DNA from: Mariniblastus sp.
Lineage (GTDB): Bacteria; Planctomycetota; Planctomycetia; Pirellulales; Pirellulaceae
Assembly (NCBI GenBank): GCA_028823415.1
Contig: JAPKBL010000044.1
Location: forward strand, 1-38,468
Reading direction: 5' to 3'
DNA length: 38,468 nucleotides
A program made the translations under genes and the position numbers. Below are positions 7,654 through 15,395 of the stretch, piece after piece (within the stretch, counting starts at the first letter, position 1; each line of letters begins with the position of its first letter). The notes beneath the pieces were generated by a model. That model searched no databases, had not been told where the DNA came from, and saw only the letters and a list, made by a program, of their open reading frames with translations.

Positions 7654-9669
7654 TTACGGCCGTTTTGTTTCGTTAAAACCAAGCAAACGAAGCGCGTTGA
7701 GAACCACGATAAAGGTGGAACCCTCGTGGAGAATTACCGCCGGACCAATTTGCAGCCCGAATACCGTGGCTGGAACTAAAAAAGCGATCATCCCTAAACT
7801 GATCCACAGATTTTGGATGATGATGTTTTTCGTCATTTTGCTGAGCCCGATTGCAAAGGGGAGTTTTTCCAAATCGTCCGACATGAGCGCGATGTCGGCA
7901 GTTTCCAAAGCGACATCTGATCCGGCGGCTCCCATCGCAATCCCAACATTCGCGGTTGCCATCGCCGGTGCGTCATTGACGCCGTCGCCGACCATTCCGA
8001 CTGGGCCGTCGTTTTGTAAGAGCTTGATTTTTTCGACTTTATCGGCGGGCATTAGGTTGCCAAAAGCTTGATTGACGCCAACAGATTGCGCTATCGCGTT
8101 GGCGACGTTTTGATTATCTCCTGAAAGCATCGACATGCTTTCAATTCCGATCTCACGAAGCCTGGTAATCGTTTTCTTGGCACCTGCTCGAGGCGTATCC
8201 ATCAGTCCAATAAATCCGAGAAACCGGTCGTCTTGTTTGACAACGATTACCGTGCGTCCCTGCCGTTCGAGATTGGCAACGGAATCAAAAAACACTTGAT
8301 CCTCGATTGATGGATTGGGTGAAGAAAAGAAAGAACTTTTTCCGATGGTAATAAAGTTTTCATTAAGAGACGCGGTAACGCCCTGCCCTGTTTTACTGAC
8401 GAGGTTTTCAGCGGATGGGAAGGATGGAGAGGAGGGATGCAGTTGAGCAGGCAGCCGATCCACAGCGTCGCGAACTAATGCGGCTGCCAGTGGGTGGTCA
8501 CTTAGCCGTTCGACTGAAACGGCTGTCACTAATAACTCGGTTTCGCTGACTCCGTTTGCCGTGACGACATCGGTGACGCTTGGTTTTCCTTCTGTCAGAG
8601 TGCCGGTTTTATCGAAGGCAATGGATTTAATTTTCCCTAATTCCTCGAGGGGGCCGCCCCCTTTAATCAGGACGCCGCCTCGAGCTGCCCGCGCGACGCC
8701 GCTGAGAACCGCACTGGGTGTTGAGATGGCCAATGCACAGGGACTCGCCGCAACCAAAACAGCCATTGCGCGATAAAAGGACTCTCCAGCGGTTTCTGAA
8801 ATAAAAATCCATGCGAAAAGTAACGCACCCACGCAGATTAGAACAACCGGGACAAAAGTTCGTTCGAACCGCTGCGCGAATCGCTGGGTCTCAGATTGTT
8901 GGTTTTCAGCCTCATTCACCATCACGACGACGCGGGCGAGGGCGGTTTCGGTGGCCAAACGCGTGACGAGAATTTCTATCGCGCCATGTTGATTAATTGT
9001 GCCGGCAAAAACGCGGTTCTCGAAGGGTAAATGAGCCTCATTTTCTTTCGCCCATTGAGGATCGTTGACTGCCGATTTTTCGACTGGAAGGCTTTCGCCG
9101 GTGATGGGTGACTGATCGATGCTAGTTTGGCCCTTGACCACAAAACCATCCGCGGCAACGCGTTCGTTTGGTTTCACGATGACGGTATCGCCAATTTCTA
9201 ACTTGTCGATCAGGACTTCTAATTCTTGGTGGTTTCGGCGAACAAGCGCGATGTCTGGGGCGAGGTTCGCGAGCGATTCGATTGCGTTTCGCGCTTTGCC
9301 CATCGCGACATGTTCAAGGGAATGAGAGAGACTGAAAAGGAAAAGCAGCAGAGCGCCTTCGGACCAGTTGCCAAGGACAGCAGCGCCGATCGCAGCAACG
9401 AGCATCAAAAAATCAATTTCAAATTGTTGAAGTTTTAGTTTGTTGAGTGACTCGATGAATGTGTAATACCCGCCGAAAAAATATGACAGGATGTAGATTG
9501 GAAGTAGATATTCGAAAGGAACAGAAAGAAACGACAGAAGCCAGCTGAGACAGAGAAATACGCCTGAGAGGATCGCAAAAATTAACTCGGTGCGTTCACC
9601 AAAGACTCCCGAGTGTGCGCAGGCGTGTGAGTGGCTGTGCGGTTTCAATTTAGGTTGCTCTTTTTCCAT
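7654..9669 (-). CDS. P1B-4-type heavy-metal-transporting ATPase (Co/Zn/Fe-type efflux)
   Basis: The 671-residue P-type ATPase has a short His-rich N-terminus (HSHSHACAH, residues 11-19) in place of a ferredoxin-like HMA domain. Motifs in order are TGES (190-193), the transmembrane metal site SPCALA (309-314), the phosphorylated Asp353 in DKTGTLTEGKPS, SDHPLA, and the hinge GDGVNDAPA. The last membrane helix carries HEGST (648-652). SPC together with HEGxT is the signature of the P1B-4 subgroup, whose members export Co(II), Zn(II) or Fe(II) from the cytoplasm; CPC, the Cu/Zn/Cd signature, is absent. The ArsR-type regulator gene lies upstream on the same strand. An AATCGATA element precedes both genes and may be the regulator's site. 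The exact metal cannot be read from the sequence. Confidence 0.93.
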   Translation of the reverse strand: MEKEQPKLKPHSHSHACAHSGVFGERTELIFAILSGVFLCLSWLLSFLSVPFEYLLPIYILSYFFGGYYTFIESLNKLKLQQFEIDFLMLVAAIGAAVLGNWSEGALLLFLFSLSHSLEHVAMGKARNAIESLANLAPDIALVRRNHQELEVLIDKLEIGDTVIVKPNERVAADGFVVKGQTSIDQSPITGESLPVEKSAVNDPQWAKENEAHLPFENRVFAGTINQHGAIEILVTRLATETALARVVVMVNEAENQQSETQRFAQRFERTFVPVVLICVGALLFAWIFISETAGESFYRAMAVLVAASPCALAISTPSAVLSGVARAARGGVLIKGGGPLEELGKIKSIAFDKTGTLTEGKPSVTDVVTANGVSETELLVTAVSVERLSDHPLAAALVRDAVDRLPAQLHPSSPSFPSAENLVSKTGQGVTASLNENFITIGKSSFFSSPNPSIEDQVFFDSVANLERQGRTVIVVKQDDRFLGFIGLMDTPRAGAKKTITRLREIGIESMSMLSGDNQNVANAIAQSVGVNQAFGNLMPADKVEKIKLLQNDGPVGMVGDGVNDAPAMATANVGIAMGAAGSDVALETADIALMSDDLEKLPFAIGLSKMTKNIIIQNLWISLGMIAFLVPATVFGLQIGPAVILHEGSTFIVVLNALRLLGFNETKRP

Positions 9670-10074
9670 TTTTACTAATCGATAAAGACTGAAAATCTTT
9701 AATATTTAAGAAGATGCTGCGAACGGGATGATTTCTAACCCCTTCGAAAGTCTAAATAGTCCGCTGTAAACTATAAAGTGGGTTGCAATTGAAAGGGTGC
9801 GCGAGAGGGGTGAACGGATTGAACTAACGGTAGATTAAATTTTTCACTCGATTGGCTCTATTGCTGATAAGAAAAGGCAATCAGGTGTTTAACGCGTTTG
9901 CCGTAATCGACATTCGAAGCGTCTCAGTTGGATTCGCCTGGCAAATTAATATCCCTCATTACTTTTGGAAACGTTCAAAAGCAGTATGGAATTGGGCAGG
10001 ACGCGAGAGACCTGAATTCAAATTCTTGATGCCGTATCGAATTTGATCGTCTTGGAATTAATTGCCGATCCTGA
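9670..10074. other. Intergenic region between ArsR regulator and metal ATPase
   Basis: These 405 bases hold the likely promoter/operator of the ATPase, including AATCGATA at 9677-9684, just upstream of its ATG. A 64-codon plus-strand frame (9852-10046) has no recognisable features and was not called. No hairpin terminator was seen after the regulator gene. Confidence 0.45.
9677..9684. promoter_or_regulatory. AATCGATA element upstream of metal ATPase
   Basis: The same eight bases recur at 10389-10396, in front of the ArsR-type regulator gene. ArsR/SmtB proteins bind short AT-rich palindromes, and TCGA is self-complementary. Shared control by the regulator is inferred from this match and from gene order. 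The element is short and could recur by chance. Confidence 0.35.
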
Positions 10075-10383
10075 TTAGCCAAAACGTTTCTGGATACAAG
10101 TCATCAAGTCGTAAAGATGATTTTCGAGTATTTCATAATAGACCGTTCGGCCATCGCGGGTGCTTGTAAGGAAACCACATCGTTGCATCAGCCTTAGGTG
10201 ATCCGAGGCAGAGGGCTGCGTGAGTTCGCAGATCTCGGCAAGTTCATTGACCGAATATTTTTTCCCGGTTAGAAGCAACTGAACAATTTGCAGTCGACTC
10301 GGATGGGCAATGGCCTTGAGGCATTCCGCCGCCATGGCCAAGGCTTCCATATCTAAAGGTTTATAGGTTTTTCTTTTGTTCAT
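10075..10383 (-). CDS. ArsR/SmtB-family transcriptional regulator
   Basis: The 102-residue protein matches the ArsR/SmtB length and fold. The N-terminal dimer helix includes LKAIAHPSRLQIVQLLL; the helix-turn-helix is SVNELAEICELTQPSASDHLRLM (about 44-66); the beta-wing is GFLTSTRDGRTVYYEI. Cys21, Cys52, Cys69 and Cys96 are available as metal ligands, but the classical ArsR CVC motif is absent. Such regulators leave DNA when they bind metal and so derepress efflux genes. It lies upstream of, and on the same strand as, the P1B-4 ATPase, which is its most likely target. The promoter side carries two TCGATA copies 11 bases apart, suggesting autoregulation. The inducing metal is unknown. Confidence 0.9.
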   Translation of the reverse strand: MNKRKTYKPLDMEALAMAAECLKAIAHPSRLQIVQLLLTGKKYSVNELAEICELTQPSASDHLRLMQRCGFLTSTRDGRTVYYEILENHLYDLMTCIQKRFG

Positions 10384-10388
10384 TTGTA

Positions 10389-10407
10389 AATCGATACAAT
10401 GTCGATA
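10389..10407. promoter_or_regulatory. Putative ArsR operator (two TCGATA half-sites)
   Basis: TCGATA at 10391-10396 and 10402-10407 are spaced by one helical turn (11 bases), immediately above the regulator's start codon. The first copy is embedded in AATCGATA, which also precedes the ATPase gene. Position and symmetry suggest an autoregulatory operator; this is an inference. Confidence 0.4.
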
Positions 10408-10587
10408 TATTTAAATTTCTTAAACGACGTCGCAATTACGAATCTCGTAAGCCAATTGCTATCGCGTCCATAACGGACCTTACATTAAGAGCTAATGGAA
10501 GCGGAATTGGACGATGGAAATCAAGTGAATCGCAAAAAAACAAAAATTAGCGAATAGCCAACTGATGCATAACTTAATGGTAGGACA

Positions 10588-11811
10588 ATGATGCTGAAAT
10601 CATGGACCATGGCATGGTGCCTTTGTGTGCTCACGGCCAGTACGTCCCTGCACTCACAGGTTCAGACTGGAAAACCACTGGAAAGCAAGAATCCGATCAA
10701 TGGAACCAGTTCCATCGTACGCGGTAAACTCGGCGTTGCCAAGAATGTCCACAGGCTGGACAGGCTTTATTTTTCCGATCAGTTTTCCCAGAAGGATTTC
10801 CAATCGATTCAAAACCAGCAAATAACGCGTGTGATTACCTTTCGAACAGGTGGCGAAGTCGACTGGGATGAGAAAGGTGTTGTCAAAGCAGCGGGCATGG
10901 AATTCCTTGAAATTCCGTTTTTATTACCCGATTCTTTGACGGATGAGGTTTTTAAACAAGTTCGTGACGCGCTTAACGCAAGTGAGCAGAAGACGCTCCT
11001 CCATTGCGGTTCGGCGAATCGCGTTGGCGGTGCTTGGCTGCCCTATCGCGTCCTTGACCAAGGCGTTGCCTTGAGTGCAGCTTTGGCGGAAGCGAGGGCA
11101 ATCGGCCTTGAATCGGAGGCCTACGAGGCGAAGGCGATCGACTACATTCAAAGGATGCAGTCAGAACAATTGATGGACAAAGAGAAAAGCGTTAAACCCG
11201 GAATCAACAAAAATTTTATTGATCCTGAGATGAGTGTCGAGGCATATGTCAAGCGATTCGAAATTGAGAGCCGTGAGGTCTATCTCGCAAGAGAATCTAT
11301 ATTAACAGAGCTTAAAATTTCGCCAGGCGATGTAGTTGCTGATGTTGGCGCCGGGACCGGGCTTTTTTCGCGATTGTTTGCAAAGTCGGTTGGAGAAACG
11401 GGATGGGTTTTTGCGATCGACATTTCAGCTCGCTTCATCGAGCATATTAACCTTCAGTCGAGCGCAATGGACCTCGACAATATCACTGGCGTTTTGTGCG
11501 CTGAGGATAGTATCAATCTGCCGCCTCAGTCTGTTGACGTAGTCTTTGTGTGTGATACTTATCATCACTTTGAATACCCTAAATCCACTTTGGCGTCGAT
11601 TCACCGGGCGCTTAAACCAGGTGGCCAATTCGTAGTGATTGATTTTGACCGTATTCCCGGCAAGAGTCGCGAGTGGTTAGTGAATCATGTTCGCGCCGGC
11701 AAGGATGTTTTTCGTGCTGAAATCATGGACGCTGGTTTTGTGCTGGACGAAGAAGTGAGTATCGCAGGATTTAAGGAAAACTACTTTTTGCGGTTCCGGA
11801 AAGAGAAATAG
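10588..11811 (+). CDS. Exported DUF442-type phosphatase / SAM-methyltransferase fusion
   Basis: A Sec signal peptide (about residues 1-23, ending LHSQ) precedes two domains. Residues about 48-165 resemble the DUF442/BLH protein-tyrosine-phosphatase-like fold: RVITFRTGGE, then the catalytic P-loop HCGSANRVGG with Cys140 and Arg145 (C-x4-R, as in this family). Residues about 212-407 are a class I methyltransferase with motif I VADVGAGTGLFSRLFA (250-265), acidic AIDIS (Asp278), a motif IV-like region VFVCDTYHH and the post-IV helix RALKPGGQFVVIDF. The two ATGs at 10588 and 10591 are equally possible; AGGA lies just upstream. Both active-site motifs look intact. A SAM-dependent enzyme carrying a signal peptide is odd, since SAM is cytoplasmic. 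The substrate is unknown. Confidence 0.85.
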   Translation: MMLKSWTMAWCLCVLTASTSLHSQVQTGKPLESKNPINGTSSIVRGKLGVAKNVHRLDRLYFSDQFSQKDFQSIQNQQITRVITFRTGGEVDWDEKGVVKAAGMEFLEIPFLLPDSLTDEVFKQVRDALNASEQKTLLHCGSANRVGGAWLPYRVLDQGVALSAALAEARAIGLESEAYEAKAIDYIQRMQSEQLMDKEKSVKPGINKNFIDPEMSVEAYVKRFEIESREVYLARESILTELKISPGDVVADVGAGTGLFSRLFAKSVGETGWVFAIDISARFIEHINLQSSAMDLDNITGVLCAEDSINLPPQSVDVVFVCDTYHHFEYPKSTLASIHRALKPGGQFVVIDFDRIPGKSREWLVNHVRAGKDVFRAEIMDAGFVLDEEVSIAGFKENYFLRFRKEK

Positions 11812-11943
11812 TTAGCATTGCGTCGAGGTGTGACGGTGAGGTTGTCACGAGATTTTCCTCGCTTCTGGGAGGATGTTTCCAACTGAATTTGAGCGAGCAG
11901 TAGAGCTTTGGTTTGCGGACCGAAAGATGAATAGCATACGGCG

Positions 11944-12945
11944 ATGAAAACTCCGCTTCAACGAATTCGAATTGGTGCACTATCGTTAGCGATTGTGTTT
12001 GTTGCTGCCATTCTCGGCTATCATTACCTTGGCAATTATGACTGGTTAGATTCGGCATGGATGGTATTCATCACCGTCTCCACGGTTGGTTACGGAGAAC
12101 ATTCCAACTCCTCAGACGCGGTCCAAATACTCACGATGATGCTGATTGTATTTGGTGTTTCTTCGTCGGTTTATACGTTTGGTGGTTTCATACAATTACT
12201 TCTCGAAGGAGAGGTCGAACGCGCGTTTGGCAGAAGAAAAATGACAAAGGAAATCGATCGTTTGGAACATCATGTCATCATTTGTGGATACGGGAAAATG
12301 GGGCGTGATCTCGTTGCGCAACTCGAGCATCGAGAAATCCCATTTGTGGTTGTTGACATTGACCCAGAGAAATCCCGTCTGGCACAGGCGTCGGGATTGC
12401 TCTCCATTAACGGCGATGCGACCTCAGAGACGATCTTGGAATTGGCGCACTTAGATACGGCTAGGGCGTTAGTAACCGCGCTTCCGACCGATGCCGAAAA
12501 TGTTTTTATTACGCTCACGGGAAGAAATATTCGGGCCGATGTGCAGATCATTGCCAAATCCGAGCATGAATCCAGTTGTGGAAAACTTCGCCAGGCTGGT
12601 GCGGATAATGTCGTCATGCCTCATCGGATTGGTGCGCAGCAAATGGAGCGGATGATTTCCCGTCCCAAGACTGCGGCGTTGGTGGAGTTGTTTGCCGAAG
12701 CATCGCATCTTGAGATGGAACTGGACGAGTTTCGCGTGAACTCAAACAGCGGGTTGGAAGGACTGACATTGGCTGATTCTAAAATCAAGGAACAGTTCAA
12801 CTTGCTTGTTGTAGGAATACAAAAACTGGATGGAGACTTTCAGTTTAACCCATCGTCGACAAACGTAATTCAGTCGAGTGATACGCTGCTTGTAATGGGG
12901 AACCTCAATGATATCAACCGAATGAAGAGCGCGTCCCGAACTTGA
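11944..12945 (+). CDS. Two-TM potassium channel with RCK (TrkA-N) domain
   Basis: The N-terminus has a transmembrane helix (about 10-28), a pore helix and selectivity filter TVSTVGYGE (about residues 46-54), and a second helix (about 62-85). The cytoplasmic part starts with a Rossmann RCK-N domain: HVIICGYGKMGRDLV, the acidic strand end VVDIDPE and NGDATSE. It ends with a TrkA-C-like domain (about 250-333). This is the MthK/Kch-like layout, in which ligand binding to the RCK ring gates K+ flow. At 333 residues it has the expected length. It stands as a separate unit, 132 bases after the methyltransferase fusion gene. Confidence 0.92.
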   Translation: MKTPLQRIRIGALSLAIVFVAAILGYHYLGNYDWLDSAWMVFITVSTVGYGEHSNSSDAVQILTMMLIVFGVSSSVYTFGGFIQLLLEGEVERAFGRRKMTKEIDRLEHHVIICGYGKMGRDLVAQLEHREIPFVVVDIDPEKSRLAQASGLLSINGDATSETILELAHLDTARALVTALPTDAENVFITLTGRNIRADVQIIAKSEHESSCGKLRQAGADNVVMPHRIGAQQMERMISRPKTAALVELFAEASHLEMELDEFRVNSNSGLEGLTLADSKIKEQFNLLVVGIQKLDGDFQFNPSSTNVIQSSDTLLVMGNLNDINRMKSASRT

Positions 12946-13155
12946 GCCCCAGTCACCAACGAAGTTTCGGTGGTTAATTGAAGTCGGTCTTTTGAAATTT
13001 CGTATTTTCGATTCCGTAATCGTCGGCTACGTAATTATTGCATCGTCGCGTTACTAGACTGTTTTTATGATTGGGTCTTTCTGGGTCCGTGATGGGATCG
13101 CGTTCGCTGCAGGGCAGGATTTTTCGGCTTAGCTGCTCGTCAGAAATCGCGAATT

Positions 13156-13168
13156 GGCTATAATAGCC
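13156..13168 (+). promoter_or_regulatory. Palindromic -10-like box upstream of the S9 peptidase
   Basis: GGCTATAATAGCC is a perfect 13-base palindrome whose centre is the sigma-70 consensus TATAAT (13159-13164), about 40 bases before the start codon. No good -35 box is seen 16-18 bases upstream. It may be a promoter whose -10 overlaps a repressor site, or coincidence. Confidence 0.4.
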
Positions 13169-13202
13169 GAGGTAGTTTTTGATTGAAACCAATGGGGGAT
13201 TG

Positions 13203-15356
13203 ATGATGATTCGTTTTCTTATTTTCATAATGGTGGCGTCGGTGGTAGCTTCAGCTCATGGGCAGGTTGGCGATGATGATAAGTCGAAAGAAAACCCCAA
13301 GGTTTCAGATGTGACGGATCAAGAGGATCCCTATCTTTGGCTAGAGGATGTCACGGGGACCCGTTCGCTAGATTGGGTTCGCCAAAAGAACGAAACGACT
13401 CAGAGTCACTTTGAAGCCTCCGCGGATTTTAAGAATCTCGAAGGAGATCTTCTGAAAATTCTGGATTCGGATGAGCGAATTCCGTTTGTCTCGAAAGCGG
13501 GAAGCTTCTATTACAATTTTTGGCGGGATAAAGATCACGAGCGGGGGATTTGGCGACGGACCACACTTAAAGAATATCGCAAGGCTGATCCAAAATGGGA
13601 AACCATCCTTGATTTAGACGAATTGGCGGATCAGGAAAACGAGAACTGGGTATGGGACGGCGCTTCTATTTTACGTCCGGGTTACGCGCGGGCGCTAATT
13701 GGGTTGTCGCGCGGTGGCGCGGATGCGTCTGTGACCCGCGAATTTGATATGAGTCGTCGCGAATTTTTAAAAGACGGATTCAACCGGACTGAGGCCAAGG
13801 GCAATATCAGTTGGATTGATCAGGATTCCGTCTTTATCTATACCGATTTTGGGGAAGGCACGATGACCTCGTCTGGCTATCCACGGATCGCGAAATTATG
13901 GCGTCGTGGTCAACCGTTGAATGAAGCGGAGGTTGTTTACGAAGGAACGGTCGATGATATGTACATCGGCGCGATGCATGATGATACCCCAGGCTTCGAA
14001 CGCAATTTTGTACAGCGCACGCTTGCGTTTTACAATGACGAACTTTATCTCAGGTCAGATGACGGTCAGCTAAAAAAAGTGGATGCTCCCAACAGTGCAA
14101 ATAAAAATGTATCTAAGGATTACTTATTTCTAGAACTTCGGGAGGCTTGGAATGTGGGCGGAGTTGACTATCAGGCGGGCTCGTTGTTGGTCACGAAATT
14201 CGATGATTTCATGGCGGGGAAAAAATCGTTTGAGATTGTTTTCGAGCCGACCGAAAATAGTTCTCTTGCAAGCTACACGTTGACGCGCAATCATTTGATT
14301 TTGAATGTGCTGGAAGATGTTAAAAACCGAATTTACGTAATGACGGCGACGGATTCGGGATGGCAGAAGCAACCACTTACGGGGGCGCCCGAAATTGGGA
14401 CCGTTGGCTTACGGGCAGTCGATGCTGATGAATCAGATGCGTACTGGATGACGTCGAGTGGTTACCTGACCCCGACCACGCTCTATTACGGAGAGATCGG
14501 CGAGATACCCGAACAGCTAAAGCAACTGACGCCGCTCTACCAAGCCGATGGACTAAAAGTCAGTCAACATTTTGCGACCAGCAAAGACGGCACTCAAGTC
14601 CCTTATTTTATGGTGTCGAAAGAGGATCTTGCGTTGGATGGCGATAATCCAACGCTATTGTACGGTTACGGTGGATTCGAGATTTCGTTGACACCGGGTT
14701 ATCAAGCGAGTGTCGGTCGCGCGTGGACGAGCCAAGGCGGTGTTTACGTGGTCGCCAACATCCGAGGGGGCGGCGAATACGGGCCCCGTTGGCATCAAGC
14801 GGCGCTAAAGCAGAACCGTTTAAAAGCGTATGAGGATTTTGCCGCGGTGGCTGAAGATTTGGTTAAACGCAAAGTCACGTGTAAAGATCGGTTGGGGATA
14901 CAGGGCGGATCAAACGGCGGCCTGCTGGTCGGTAATATGGTTGCACTTTACCCTGACCTATTTAGCGCAGCGGTCTGCCAGGTCCCATTACTCGATATGA
15001 AGCGATATCATTTGCTGCTTGCTGGTGCCAGTTGGATGGCAGAGTATGGAAATCCGGATGCACCAGGCGAATGGGATTTTATCAAGACATTTTCTCCCTA
15101 TCAAAACATCGAACCGGATGTCGAGTATCCAGCGGTTTTATTTACGACATCCACGCGAGATGATCGTGTCCATCCGGGACATGCGCGGAAAATGATGGCG
15201 AAAATGTACGACCAAGGGCATGATGTTACCTACTATGAGAACATCGAGGGAGGCCATGGAGGAGCGGCGAATAACAAGCAACGGGCTTACATGCAGGCGT
15301 TGGCTTATTCATATTTAAAAGAGCGGTTGTTTAAGAACCAAGACGAGAAGAATTGA
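13203..15356 (+). CDS. Exported prolyl oligopeptidase-family (S9A) serine peptidase
   Basis: The ATG at 13203, preceded by GGGGGA (13194-13199), gives a 717-residue protein with a Sec signal peptide (MMIRFLIFIMVASVVASAHGQ-type). The in-frame TTG at 13179 is less likely. The N-terminal DPYLWLEDVTG block is typical of S9A enzymes. A long beta-propeller region follows, then an alpha/beta hydrolase domain with nucleophile Ser570 in GGSNGG, the acid Asp in STRDDRVHPGH (653/654) and His685 in EGGHGGAANN, so the triad is complete. The YGYGGFE and RGGGEYGPRWH oxyanion-region blocks are also present. It should cleave Pro-containing peptides outside the cytoplasm. The enzyme runs towards the metallopeptidase gene, only 39 bases away. 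Confidence 0.92.
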   Translation: MMIRFLIFIMVASVVASAHGQVGDDDKSKENPKVSDVTDQEDPYLWLEDVTGTRSLDWVRQKNETTQSHFEASADFKNLEGDLLKILDSDERIPFVSKAGSFYYNFWRDKDHERGIWRRTTLKEYRKADPKWETILDLDELADQENENWVWDGASILRPGYARALIGLSRGGADASVTREFDMSRREFLKDGFNRTEAKGNISWIDQDSVFIYTDFGEGTMTSSGYPRIAKLWRRGQPLNEAEVVYEGTVDDMYIGAMHDDTPGFERNFVQRTLAFYNDELYLRSDDGQLKKVDAPNSANKNVSKDYLFLELREAWNVGGVDYQAGSLLVTKFDDFMAGKKSFEIVFEPTENSSLASYTLTRNHLILNVLEDVKNRIYVMTATDSGWQKQPLTGAPEIGTVGLRAVDADESDAYWMTSSGYLTPTTLYYGEIGEIPEQLKQLTPLYQADGLKVSQHFATSKDGTQVPYFMVSKEDLALDGDNPTLLYGYGGFEISLTPGYQASVGRAWTSQGGVYVVANIRGGGEYGPRWHQAALKQNRLKAYEDFAAVAEDLVKRKVTCKDRLGIQGGSNGGLLVGNMVALYPDLFSAAVCQVPLLDMKRYHLLLAGASWMAEYGNPDAPGEWDFIKTFSPYQNIEPDVEYPAVLFTTSTRDDRVHPGHARKMMAKMYDQGHDVTYYENIEGGHGGAANNKQRAYMQALAYSYLKERLFKNQDEKN

Positions 15357-15395
15357 TCGGGGTTGGCCTGTGGGAAACAACGCAGCGATTCAACC

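Noticed and set aside
9852..10046. 64-residue plus-strand frame between ArsR and the ATPase
   Set aside because: No features; the region is better explained as regulatory spacer.
12954..12974. Possible hairpin after the potassium-channel gene (ACCAACGAAGTTTCGGTGGT)
   Set aside because: The stem contains a mismatch and is not followed by a T-run, so it was not called a terminator.
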